Origin: Lentimicrobiaceae bacterium
GTDB lineage: Bacteria > Bacteroidota > Bacteroidia > Bacteroidales > Lentimicrobiaceae
Assembly: GCA_020636745.1 (NCBI GenBank)
Contig: JACJXH010000002.1
Location: 124,001-188,000, forward strand
Direction: 5' to 3'
DNA: 64,000 bases
Within the stretch, counting starts at the first letter, position 1, and each line of letters opens with the position of its first letter. The translations under genes and the position numbers were made by a program. Shown here in pieces: positions 1-7,993 of the stretch. Under the pieces are notes generated by a model. The model searched no databases and was not told the DNA's origin. It saw only the letters and a list, made by a program, of their open reading frames with translations.

Positions 1-1
1 C

Positions 2-1168
2 AGGGGGTCGGTTATTTGCACCCACGCAACCCGCGATTTATGTTCCATAATGTTGCCTGACAGCGGGCATATACAGGAAGGTGATACTGAGCGTTTTAAC
101 AAGAAGAGAAGTTTCCAGGGATTACCTCCGGTTGAGCCCCTTTATACACGAGCTGATGCAGAGAAATGTATGGAGCTTTTTATCAGCGTTCCCTATAACA
201 GGAAATTCTACATTGATGCTGAGACTAAAGTTAAATTTACCAATACCGGCCATATGTTGGGTAGCAGTGTGGCCAATTTTGAAATTTCGGAAAATGGGAA
301 AACCATTCGGATTGCATACACCGGTGATATCGGACGACCCGAAAACCGCATTTTGCGTTCGCCTGATCCTTTTCCCCAGTGTGACTATCTGATAACAGAG
401 GCAACATATGGCGACAGGCTTCATCCAGCGATGCAGAGTGCCGAAGGTGAACTTTTAAGAATTGTGCAGGAAACCTGTGTTGAACGAAAGGGAAAACTTA
501 TTATTCCATCATTCGCTATTGGTCGTACACAGGAGTTGGTGCATGTACTGAATAATTATTATAACGATGGATTACTTCCACGTATTAATATTTATGTGGA
601 TAGTCCATTAGCGGTGAATGCAACCGAAATTTTCAGGATGCATCCGGAATGCTTTAATCCTGATGTACTTGCTGTAATGGAAAACGATCCTGACCCGTTT
701 GGATTTAGCACTTTGCATTACATTAAAAAAGCGGAAGACTCAAAAAAGCTGAATGAAATCAACGAACCGGCAATTATCATATCTGCATCGGGCATGATGG
801 AAGCCGGGCGTATCAAGCATCATATTGCTAATAATATCAGCAACGAAAGAAATACTATTCTGGCCGTTGGGTATTGTGCACCTACTACATTGGGAGCCCG
901 AATCATCAGAGGAGATAAGGAAATCTCTATATTTGGTGTTTTGCATACAGTCAGGGCTAAAATTGAGCGAATTGAAGCTTTTAGTGGTCATGGCGATTAC
1001 AAGGAGATGATGGATTTTCTGGGTTGCCAGCAAAAGGAGCAAATCAGAAAAGTATTTCTCGTTCATGGCGAAATTGGTCCGCAAACAGCTTACCGCAAGC
1101 GGCTTGAAGAAGCCGGTTACCCTTCTGTTGAAATACCTGAGGTTGGTCAGGAGTATAATATTTCGTAA
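2..1168 (+). CDS. Beta-CASP metallo-beta-lactamase-fold RNA hydrolase, 5' end outside the window
   Basis: This is the C-terminal part of a metallo-beta-lactamase-fold nuclease of the beta-CASP (YSH1/CPSF-like) family, which processes RNA in the cytoplasm. The frame is open to the first base and the residues before the first ATG (position 50) resemble the family, so that ATG is internal. The HxHxDH metal motif must lie upstream of the window. Visible family motifs are GHMLGSS, the TYGDRLH block, SASGMMEAGR (beta-CASP), the AFSGHGD metal histidine and the C-terminal VHGE. The gene ends at a bidirectional hairpin terminator shared with the convergent exbD operon. The fold is clear; the RNA substrate is not determinable. 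Confidence 0.9.
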   Translation, partial: RGSVICTHATRDLCSIMLPDSGHIQEGDTERFNKKRSFQGLPPVEPLYTRADAEKCMELFISVPYNRKFYIDAETKVKFTNTGHMLGSSVANFEISENGKTIRIAYTGDIGRPENRILRSPDPFPQCDYLITEATYGDRLHPAMQSAEGELLRIVQETCVERKGKLIIPSFAIGRTQELVHVLNNYYNDGLLPRINIYVDSPLAVNATEIFRMHPECFNPDVLAVMENDPDPFGFSTLHYIKKAEDSKKLNEINEPAIIISASGMMEAGRIKHHIANNISNERNTILAVGYCAPTTLGARIIRGDKEISIFGVLHTVRAKIERIEAFSGHGDYKEMMDFLGCQQKEQIRKVFLVHGEIGPQTAYRKRLEEAGYPSVEIPEVGQEYNIS

Positions 1169-1189
1169 AAAAGGGATAATTGATAAAAG

Positions 1190-1227
1190 AAAAAGAGGCT
1201 GTTCAAATAAATGAGCAGCCTCTTTTA
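1190..1227. terminator. Bidirectional intrinsic terminator
   Basis: An inverted repeat pairs AAAAGAGGCTG (1191-1201) with CAGCCTCTTTT (1216-1226), and the stem can extend inward with a G:U pair. The A-run/T-run flanks give a U-tract on either strand. It sits between two convergent genes, so it probably serves both. Confidence 0.85.
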
Positions 1228-1243
1228 AATTAACTATGAAATA

Positions 1244-1717
1244 TTAATCTTGCGATTTCACCACTTTTTTGCGGGTTGAATAGTTGATTTTGAAAGCACC
1301 AACTTTACGCAATTCTTGTTTAACATCAGTAACAATACCCATTCTAACTTCACCATCAACTTTCATTGAAGTGGTAAGTAAAGGTCTGTCGGCTTCGTTG
1401 CGGGCTTCACGTTCAGCATAAATAAACTCTGCGATGTCTCCGGCAGTTCTGAAACTGTCGTTCAGCTGAATACGCGATTCGGTTCCATAAAGTTTAGACT
1501 GCATGGGAGGGCCAATGTAGATAAAACTAACAAGAGCCTTTTTTTCAAGCTTCTGGACTTCAGTGGCTTCGGGGGCTTTAATGCGCACTTTCAGGGTAAC
1601 TTCACGCATGGTGGTTGTTACCATAAAGAAGAAGAGCAGCATAAAGATAATATCCGGCATCGAAGCAGTGCTGATAGCAGGTAATTCACCTGACTTTTCT
1701 TTTTTAAATCGTGCCAT
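1244..1717 (-). CDS. exbD: ExbD/TolR-family biopolymer transport protein (second copy)
   Basis: This 157-residue inner-membrane protein is an ExbD/TolR subunit, the periplasm-facing partner of a proton-driven ExbB/TolQ channel that energises outer-membrane processes. It has a short basic cytoplasmic N-terminus, one transmembrane helix at about 21-38 with the family aspartate D22 (SMPDIIFML) expected to relay protons, and a periplasmic domain of about 110 residues. It starts one base after the stop of the upstream exbD, so the two are translationally linked. Two non-identical ExbD paralogues in tandem are typical of Bacteroidota ExbB operons. The energised partner, TonB- or T9SS/gliding-type, is not shown here. 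Confidence 0.9.
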   Translation of the reverse strand: MARFKKEKSGELPAISTASMPDIIFMLLFFFMVTTTMREVTLKVRIKAPEATEVQKLEKKALVSFIYIGPPMQSKLYGTESRIQLNDSFRTAGDIAEFIYAEREARNEADRPLLTTSMKVDGEVRMGIVTDVKQELRKVGAFKINYSTRKKVVKSQD

Positions 1718-1718
1718 A

Positions 1719-2291
1719 TTATTTACCTCCTATATCTTCGGGCTCAGCTTCTGAAATTGACATAGGAACGGCTTTCTGAATAGCATCAGTAGACTCCTGG
1801 TCGGTCAATTCTGAGAATTTCACACCGAATTTTTGTTTTGAAAGTTCATCCCTGAGTTCATTAACAGCAGCTGTCAACTCGTTTTGAACCTGAATATACA
1901 TGTCATAAGATGTACCCCTGTCGTTTTTAAGAGAAATAATCCCTTTAGAAACGGGGAATTCACCCAAACCCGGAATCATTTCCATTCTTTTTTCAGGCAA
2001 ATCTTCACGATTTGTAGGATTGGAAAGGAATTCCTTTGCGTCAGCACGCAGGGTTCTGATATCACCCCATTTGCCTTCCACAAACAAGCGGTCACTTTTA
2101 TTTACAAGTATATTAAAGACATTACGTTCTTTAACTTCAGGAATGTCGGCATTTTTCTCCGGGGGAGGTGGCAGTCGCCTTACAATACCGGAATCCACAT
2201 CCATGGTAGTTGTTACCAGGAAGAAGATAAGCAGCAGGAAGGAGATGTCGGCCATCGACCCGGCATTTATTTCGGGAACTTTTCTAGGCAT
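1719..2291 (-). CDS. exbD: ExbD/TolR-family biopolymer transport protein (first copy)
   Basis: This 190-residue ExbD/TolR subunit has one transmembrane helix at about 12-31 carrying D15 (SMADISFLL), followed by a proline-rich linker and a periplasmic domain longer than in the neighbouring copy. The extra sequence lies mainly at residues 90-140. It would pair with the ExbB-like channel encoded two genes upstream and with the second ExbD. The stop lies one base before the next gene. A heteromeric channel with two different ExbD subunits is an inference from synteny. Confidence 0.9.
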   Translation of the reverse strand: MPRKVPEINAGSMADISFLLLIFFLVTTTMDVDSGIVRRLPPPPEKNADIPEVKERNVFNILVNKSDRLFVEGKWGDIRTLRADAKEFLSNPTNREDLPEKRMEMIPGLGEFPVSKGIISLKNDRGTSYDMYIQVQNELTAAVNELRDELSKQKFGVKFSELTDQESTDAIQKAVPMSISEAEPEDIGGK

Positions 2292-2321
2292 AGCTCATCC
2301 TTTGTTTTTAAGGCGTTTTTA

Positions 2322-2648
2322 TTATTTAAACCATTTTGCTATTTCACTGTAAAGGATACTGACAACCACACCCACGAAAACGATGAATGTTGCTACCAGT
2401 CCACCTCCAATGATTTTAGACAATGCCGGGCTTACGCTGTGTTTGTCGTAAAACGCACCAGTTTCAGCAGGAGATATTGCATAAGAAATCAAGAGTACGG
2501 CCACAAGTACTGCAAAACCGATAAGTCCATTCTTGGCAGCTTTAAAATCGGTAATCATGTGCGCAAGAGGAAATACCACTGCTCCAAGAACAGTTACGGC
2601 TAAAAGTGCATAAGTGACGTAGAGGCCTATGTTTATGAGACTGTCCAT
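2322..2648 (-). CDS. Small three-helix membrane protein between exbB and exbD
   Basis: This 108-residue hydrophobic protein has about three predicted membrane segments (roughly 8-30, 40-56 and 78-100) and no motif I can assign to a biochemical function. It lies 5 bases after exbB and 30 bases before exbD, so it is almost certainly co-transcribed. I recall similar small proteins in Bacteroidota exbB-exbD operons. A role as an accessory subunit or assembly factor of the ExbB/ExbD motor is suggested only by position. Confidence 0.8.
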   Translation of the reverse strand: MDSLINIGLYVTYALLAVTVLGAVVFPLAHMITDFKAAKNGLIGFAVLVAVLLISYAISPAETGAFYDKHSVSPALSKIIGGGLVATFIVFVGVVVSILYSEIAKWFK

Positions 2649-2653
2649 GTTAC

Positions 2654-3478
2654 TTATTTTTTAGCGTTTTTGTGTTTTACCAGAATATCCATGAATGAAA
2701 TGGTTGCGTCTTCCATTGAGTTAACGATACCATCAATTTTTGAAACCAGATAATTGTAGAAGATTTGAAGGATAATAGCTACGATAAGACCGAATACAGT
2801 TGTCAAAAGAGCAACCTTCATACCACCGGCAACAACGGTTGGTGAAATATCACCAGCTGCTTCGATAGCGTCAAAAGCCTGTACCATCCCTACTACTGTT
2901 CCAAGGAATCCGAGCATAGGTGCGAGTGCGATAAACAAACCAATCCATGAAAGGTTGTTTTCGAGGCGACCCATTAAAACTCCACCATAAGAAACGATTG
3001 ATTTTTCAACAATTTCCAAACCTTCATCGTGACGGTCAAGACCCTGGAAGAAAATGCTGGCAACCGGACCGCGGGTGTTTTTGCAAATTTCCTTAGCTGC
3101 AGCTACGCCTTCCATTTCAAGAGCTGTCTCAACTTTGTTCAGCAGTTTCTGTGTGTTGGTTGTAGAAAGGTTAAGATAAATAATCCTTTCAATACATAAT
3201 CCAAGACCAAGAATGAGAACAAGCAATACAGGGAACATCCATCCTGGTGAACCTTCGATAAATTTCTGTTTCAGAATCTGATGAAATGATACAGGGGCTT
3301 CCTGTTCAGCAACCAAAGTTTCCTGTGGAGCTGCTGCTGTATCCGCAACTGCCATAGTTGCAGAATCTGTAGCTACCTGTTCAGTCTGCGCTGCAGCCTG
3401 ATCCTGAGCCATAACTACGCTGGTTACTCCAAAAGTGAGCATTCCTGCTACCGTCAAAAACGCAATTAATTTTTTCAT
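2654..3478 (-). CDS. exbB: MotA/TolQ/ExbB-family proton channel protein
   Basis: This 274-residue protein is the channel-forming subunit of an ExbB/TolQ-type motor. The C-terminal 200 residues carry the MotA/TolQ/ExbB domain, with membrane helices near 78-98, 175-200 and 215-240 and the typical LGTVVGMVQAF segment. The N-terminus is unusual relative to enterobacterial ExbB: a cleavable-looking signal sequence (about residues 1-24, ending VMAQ) is followed by an Ala/Gln/Glu-rich stretch to about 62. That places an acidic low-complexity extension in the periplasm. It is first in the operon with a small membrane protein and two exbD genes. I saw no clear -7 box between it and the tRNA upstream. 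Confidence 0.9.
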   Translation of the reverse strand: MKKLIAFLTVAGMLTFGVTSVVMAQDQAAAQTEQVATDSATMAVADTAAAPQETLVAEQEAPVSFHQILKQKFIEGSPGWMFPVLLVLILGLGLCIERIIYLNLSTTNTQKLLNKVETALEMEGVAAAKEICKNTRGPVASIFFQGLDRHDEGLEIVEKSIVSYGGVLMGRLENNLSWIGLFIALAPMLGFLGTVVGMVQAFDAIEAAGDISPTVVAGGMKVALLTTVFGLIVAIILQIFYNYLVSKIDGIVNSMEDATISFMDILVKHKNAKK

Positions 3479-3565
3479 AGTTAATTGTTATTGATTTTTG
3501 ATTTTAAAATGAACTTGTGTTTGTTTCAGTTTATTGTGTGAATTATTAATTTTTCTTGTTCATTG

Positions 3566-3653
3566 CGGAGAGAATGGGATTCGAACCCATGATACGCTTT
3601 TGGCATATACACACTTTCCAGGCGTGCGCCTTCGACCACTCGGCCATCTCTCC
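3566..3653 (-). tRNA. tRNA-Ser (anticodon GGA)
   Basis: Read on the minus strand, the gene begins GGAGAGATGGCCGAGTGG and ends with the T-arm GGGTTCGAATCCC followed by TCTCTCC and discriminator G. The 7-bp acceptor stem pairs perfectly. The anticodon loop reads CCTGGAAAG, giving GGA for serine codons UCC/UCU. The long variable arm expected of a class II tRNA is present and the length is 88 nt. The 3' CCA is not encoded. It lies 87 bases upstream of exbB on the same strand. Confidence 0.96.
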
Positions 3654-3879
3654 ATAACAGGCTCAACTTTACGCCCTTTTTATCGTTTTTTCAGGCCGCT
3701 AAAATACAAAAAAAAGTGTACAATAAAATTTCACAAAATATTTTTAATCGAAGTGAACAATTTTGCAATCTTGTAAAGTGCACAAAAACAGTCTTGTAGG
3801 TGTTTTATGCCTTGAAAATTCCTCTTTTTTTATTTGTTTTACCGCCGCTTATGGTTTTATTGAACCCTTTTGAGGTGGT

Positions 3880-4905
3880 TTATTCGATTGTTTGCTCTCC
3901 TCTTAAAGGTGTTTGCAATCGCTTGGTCAGGTCTGCTCCACTATAACCTTCACCCAAAAGGTACATGGTTTTTGCAATAGCCGATTCAGTGGTGATGTCG
4001 TAGCCTCCTACAACGCCAATGCTTCCCAGCTGCATGCTGGTTTCATATTTACCCATTTCAACCGAGCCTCCTTTACATTGGGTTACATTATATATGGTTA
4101 TGCCTTCGGAAATGGCTTTCTTTAATGACTCAATAAACCAGTCATCTGTCGGGGCGTTGCCAGCGCCGTAGGTTTCCAGTATTACAGCCTTTAACCCGGT
4201 GATGCCTAAAATGCTGTTTACTACATTTTCTGTAATTCCGGGAAATAGTTTTAAGATGGCTACATTGGCGTCCAATTTCTTATGAACCTTCAGATTTTTA
4301 AAGTTGGGCTTTAAAATATGCTGATGATTATATCTGATATGTACTCCTACCTGAGCAAGCAAGGGATAATTACCACTCAGAAAGGCATTGAAATTTTCAG
4401 CATTGAATTTATTTGTTCTGTTTCCGCGCATCAACCGGTTTTCAAAACATATGCTGACCTCCGGAACAATGGGCGTATCATCGTCATGGGCTGATGCAAT
4501 TTCAATTGCATTGATGAAATTTTCGCGACCATCGGTTCTTAACACACCCATAGGCAATTGTGAACCGGTAAATACAACAGGTTTGTTCAGGTTTTCAAGC
4601 ATAAAACTTAGAACCGAAGCCGTGTAGGCCATCGTGTCGGTCCCATGTAAGACTACAAAGCCATCATACTTTTCATAATTGCGCTCAATGACTTCTGCCA
4701 GTTTTATCCAGAAGGCAGGCTTCATATTGGATGAATCAATCAGGGGATCGAAACAATAGGAGTCAATACGGCAGTTGAAGTTTTCCAGAACGGGAATGTG
4801 CTTGTACAATGCATCAAAATTGAATGGCGCGAGTGCTCCGGTTTTAGGGTCTTTTATCATACCGATGGTACCTCCGGTATAGATGACAAGGATATTTTTA
4901 TCCAT
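3880..4905 (-). CDS. ansA: Type I L-asparaginase
   Basis: This 341-residue enzyme hydrolyses L-asparagine to aspartate and ammonia in the cytoplasm; the absence of a signal peptide fits the type I form. The N-terminal YTGGTIGM motif holds the first catalytic threonine, and the second signature, LHGTDTMAYTAS, lies near residue 88, followed by the conserved FTGSQLP. Length matches bacterial type I asparaginases. It is the second gene of a two-gene minus-strand unit, 30 bases after tatD. Assignment to the asparaginase/glutaminase superfamily is certain; strict asparagine preference is inferred from family membership. Confidence 0.93.
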   Translation of the reverse strand: MDKNILVIYTGGTIGMIKDPKTGALAPFNFDALYKHIPVLENFNCRIDSYCFDPLIDSSNMKPAFWIKLAEVIERNYEKYDGFVVLHGTDTMAYTASVLSFMLENLNKPVVFTGSQLPMGVLRTDGRENFINAIEIASAHDDDTPIVPEVSICFENRLMRGNRTNKFNAENFNAFLSGNYPLLAQVGVHIRYNHQHILKPNFKNLKVHKKLDANVAILKLFPGITENVVNSILGITGLKAVILETYGAGNAPTDDWFIESLKKAISEGITIYNVTQCKGGSVEMGKYETSMQLGSIGVVGGYDITTESAIAKTMYLLGEGYSGADLTKRLQTPLRGEQTIE

Positions 4906-4935
4906 ATATTGATTCTGAAAGCAGATGGTGATTGA

Positions 4936-5715
4936 TTATTTTGTTTGATTTAAGCCAAAGATTCTCAAGGCATTTGAGGTTGTTGCTTCTGCAACTTCTT
5001 CAAGGGGTATTCCTTTTATTTCAGCTACTTTTTGCGCGATAAGCGGAATGTAGGCAGGCTCATTGCGTTTGCCACGATGGGGTACCGGCGCCAGGAACGG
5101 TGCATCAGTTTCCAGTATAAGGTGTTTTAAGTCAATATGTTGCAGCGTTTCCTGCATTTTATTGTTTTTAAAAGTAATCACTCCTCCTAATCCAAGACTG
5201 AATCCAAGACCGATAGCCTGCTTTGCCTGTTCCACACTTCCTGAGAAACAATGGAATATGCCGATTAATTCAGGTTTGTTCACATCTTTCAGAATCTTTA
5301 TAACTTCATTGAAAGATTCACGGATATGAACAATAAGAGGGAGCTTATATGCACAGGCCAAATCAATGTGATGTCGAAATACATACTCTTGTTCACGGAT
5401 AAATGTCTTATCCCAGTAAAAATCCATTCCGCACTCGCCAATTCCGTAAAATTTACGGTCGTTGAGCCAGCATTCGGCAGCGGCAAGCTCGTTCATGTAA
5501 TCTTCCTTCACTGATGTAGGATGTAATCCTATCATTGGGAAACAGTTTTCAGGAAATTCATCGCAAAGAGAAAGCATTGAATGGACAGAACTGCTGTCAA
5601 TATTTGGCAGCATCATTCGGGTAACTCCTGATGCGATGGCGTTTTCAACTGTCTGGTGACGGTCAGTGTTAAATTCTTCGAGATAAATATGGGTATGGGT
5701 GTCTGCAAAAATCAT
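4936..5715 (-). CDS. TatD-family metal-dependent hydrolase (DNase)
   Basis: This 259-residue TIM-barrel hydrolase belongs to the TatD family of metal-dependent 3'-5' exonucleases and deoxyribonucleases acting in DNA repair and degradation. Metal-ligand motifs are visible: DTHTHI at the N-terminus, GECGMDFYW in the middle, HIRES and HCFSGS, and LETDAPFLAP near residue 200 with the following PHRGKRNEP. Length is typical. It leads a unit with ansA. A TACCTTTG -7 box ends 5 bases before the ATG, so the transcript may have almost no leader. Confidence 0.92.
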   Translation of the reverse strand: MIFADTHTHIYLEEFNTDRHQTVENAIASGVTRMMLPNIDSSSVHSMLSLCDEFPENCFPMIGLHPTSVKEDYMNELAAAECWLNDRKFYGIGECGMDFYWDKTFIREQEYVFRHHIDLACAYKLPLIVHIRESFNEVIKILKDVNKPELIGIFHCFSGSVEQAKQAIGLGFSLGLGGVITFKNNKMQETLQHIDLKHLILETDAPFLAPVPHRGKRNEPAYIPLIAQKVAEIKGIPLEEVAEATTSNALRIFGLNQTK

Positions 5716-5720
5716 GGGGG

Positions 5721-5728
5721 CAAAGGTA
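5721..5728 (-). promoter_or_regulatory. Bacteroidota -7 box abutting tatD start
   Basis: The minus strand reads TACCTTTG, matching the Bacteroidota primary-sigma -7 consensus TAnnTTTG, and ends 5 bases before the start codon. No clear TTTG -33 element was found at the usual 19-21 base spacing. The position predicts a leaderless or near-leaderless mRNA. Confidence 0.4.
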
Positions 5729-5962
5729 ATGATTTTCAGTATTTCAGTTTTTTTTGCTTGTAATAGTTAATGTATGGAATAACAATCAATTAGACCTGTT
5801 CAGCCTGTTATGGGCAATGATAAATCACGTGTTTTCCGGCTATACTGTTTTAGTGTCCTGTTTTTTATAATGTGCTATTTGAAAGGATTGTTGGATTGAT
5901 TCCCCGAAAAGAAACCACAATGCCGTAATTCATTTACCTTTGCGTTTCCTATTAAATAATTG

Positions 5963-6964
5963 ATGATGATCCGAAAAATTCTGGTTATTCGTTTCAGCTC
6001 CATCGGCGATATAGTGTTAACATCGCCTGTTATTCGTTGCCTGAAAAAGCAGATACCGGAAACTGAAATACATTTTATCACGAAAAAGGCATTTGCTGCG
6101 ATTGCTGAAAACAACCCTTACATTGATAAAGTTTTTCAGATTGAACATAATGTAGAAGAGGTACTTCCGGCTTTAAAAGCTGAAAAATATGACTTCATCA
6201 TCGATCTACATAAAAACCTCAGGTCGTTCAGGGTCATTATTGCATTAAAGCGCCCGTATAGCACTTTTAATAAGCTGAATTTCAGAAAATGGCTGCTGGT
6301 GAGGTTCAGGTTTGCCGTTATGCCTTCCATGCATATTGTTGACAGATACCTGAAGACTGCAGAAAAACTGGGAATTTCAAATGATAACCAGGGCCTTGAT
6401 TTTTTCATTCATTCGCAAAATGAGATAGACCTTAACAATTTTCCGGCTCCTTTCAATAAAGGTTTTGTAGGTGTTGTAATTGGTGGAAAGCACAAAACAA
6501 AAATACTTCCGGTTGAGAAAGTGGTTGAGATTTGTCAAAAACTGAATTTTCCGGTGATGATACTCGGAGGAGTGGATGATATGGCCAATGGCGAAAAAAT
6601 AGTGGCTCAATCGACTGTTCCTGTGTATAATGCCTGTGGAAAATTTAACCTGATGCAATCGGCATCTCTTATCAGGCAATCGATGGCGGTGGTTACCAAT
6701 GACACTGGTTTGATGCATATTGCGGCTGCATTCCGAAAAACAATCGTATCGGTTTGGGGCAACACTGTGCCTGAACTGGGCATGTATCCTTATTTGCCTG
6801 AAGGAACTCCGCAATTGATTTCAGAAGTCAAAGGGTTAGCGTGTCGTCCGTGCAGTAAAATAGGATTTGAGCAATGTCCGAAAGGCCATTTTAATTGTAT
6901 GATGCAACAAGATACCGAAAAAATTTCTTCTTTTATTAATGCACAATTAAAAATGGAGGCCTGA
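5963..6964 (+). CDS. Glycosyltransferase family 9 (heptosyltransferase-like)
   Basis: This 333-residue GT9 enzyme resembles the ADP-heptose:LPS heptosyltransferases that build the lipopolysaccharide core at the cytoplasmic face of the inner membrane. The N-terminal IRFSSIGDIVLTSPV loop is diagnostic of the family, and the C-terminal nucleotide-sugar domain carries TNDTGLMHIAAAF followed by a WGNT motif. I place the start at the first of two adjacent ATG codons; an upstream in-frame TTG at 5960 is less likely. It is transcribed alone, convergent with the hydrolase at 7063. The exact sugar donor cannot be read from the sequence. Confidence 0.9.
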   Translation: MMIRKILVIRFSSIGDIVLTSPVIRCLKKQIPETEIHFITKKAFAAIAENNPYIDKVFQIEHNVEEVLPALKAEKYDFIIDLHKNLRSFRVIIALKRPYSTFNKLNFRKWLLVRFRFAVMPSMHIVDRYLKTAEKLGISNDNQGLDFFIHSQNEIDLNNFPAPFNKGFVGVVIGGKHKTKILPVEKVVEICQKLNFPVMILGGVDDMANGEKIVAQSTVPVYNACGKFNLMQSASLIRQSMAVVTNDTGLMHIAAAFRKTIVSVWGNTVPELGMYPYLPEGTPQLISEVKGLACRPCSKIGFEQCPKGHFNCMMQQDTEKISSFINAQLKMEA

Positions 6965-7062
6965 TTAGAATTCTTGCCAATAGCCTGAATATCTGGAAAA
7001 GCTTCATAAATGGATACAATTACCTCAGAATTACACCCATCAGGTTGATTTTGAAAGGGTTG

Positions 7063-7701
7063 TTATTGTATAAAAGGATTGCTGCGTTTTTCAAATCCGA
7101 TGGTAGTTGATGGCCCATGTCCGGGATAAACGGTATAGTTATCATCAAGTGTAAAAAGCTTTTCTTCAATGCTTTTCATAAGCATGTCAAAATCTCCCGA
7201 AGGCAAATCTGTACGGCCGATAGAGCCGTAAAACAACACATCGCCAGCAATGACAAACTTTTGTGCATGATTGACCAAACAAATGCTGCCATCGGCGTGG
7301 CCGGGTGTATAGCGGACTTCGAGCGCTGAATGACCGAATCTGATGATATCACCATCCTCCACAAAAATTCCTGTTTTTTCAACTTCATCCACCGCCAGGT
7401 TAAAAATGCTGCCATATTCTTTAGCAGTTTCCCAGAAAATGCTGCTCTTGACATGACCGGTGGGCTTCAGTCCATATCGATTGCTAACAAAATGATTTCC
7501 TAATATATGGTCGATATGAAAATGAGTGTTGATAAGAGCAACCGGCTTAAGTTTTTGACTTTCAATAAAAGTCGCAAGTTTTTCCTTTTCAGTTTCGGAA
7601 TGGCATCCGGGATCAATAATAACACATTCGTTGCTATCATCTGATAAAATGAAGCAGTTTACCGAGAAACTATTGAATACTAGTATTTTGATGTTAATCA
7701 T
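7063..7701 (-). CDS. Metallo-beta-lactamase-fold hydrolase (glyoxalase II-like)
   Basis: This 212-residue soluble enzyme has the metallo-beta-lactamase fold of the glyoxalase II/small-hydrolase branch. The binuclear metal motif is THFHIDH (H60, H62, D64, H65). Further ligands are visible as the histidine in TPGHADGS, the aspartate in IAGDVLF and the histidine in YPGHGPST. Length is typical for the single-domain YcbL-like group. Such proteins cleave thioesters such as S-lactoylglutathione, but the physiological substrate here is unknown. It is transcribed alone; a TATCTTTG box lies 26 bases before the ATG. Confidence 0.88.
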   Translation of the reverse strand: MINIKILVFNSFSVNCFILSDDSNECVIIDPGCHSETEKEKLATFIESQKLKPVALINTHFHIDHILGNHFVSNRYGLKPTGHVKSSIFWETAKEYGSIFNLAVDEVEKTGIFVEDGDIIRFGHSALEVRYTPGHADGSICLVNHAQKFVIAGDVLFYGSIGRTDLPSGDFDMLMKSIEEKLFTLDDNYTVYPGHGPSTTIGFEKRSNPFIQ

Positions 7702-7727
7702 AGCTGTGAGAAAAGGTTAATTTAGTG

Positions 7728-7735
7728 CAAAGATA
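7728..7735 (-). promoter_or_regulatory. Candidate -7 box for the glyoxalase II-like gene
   Basis: The minus strand reads TATCTTTG, a perfect match to TAnnTTTG, 26 bases upstream of the ATG at 7701. No convincing TTTG is present 19-21 bases further upstream. Confidence 0.35.
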
Positions 7736-7993
7736 ATTTTTAAACTTCTGTTCTTATTTTGATTTCCTGGTTCGGGATGCATTTTTTACCTTTTATCGGT
7801 ATCAAAACATTCTGAGGGTGTCAAAAAAATAAATCAAACAGCAACTAATTGACTTCGATCAGGAAGAAAATTTAAGTATAATGCAATTACGCTTCATTCC
7901 GGTATAAGATTTGCGGCAAATAGCTTCCTTTACAAGCTCAAACAACAAGATTTGAAAATTTATGTTTAATTTAGCGTACTCAACCCGATAGCA

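Noticed and set aside
1884..2603. A 239-codon plus-strand open frame
   Set aside because: It lies antisense to exbD and the small membrane protein, has no recognisable domain, and the opposing frames have clear family matches.
3534..3776. An 80-codon plus-strand open frame across the tRNA-Ser
   Set aside because: It is the antisense translation of the tRNA-Ser gene, a well-known false protein; the tRNA structure is complete.
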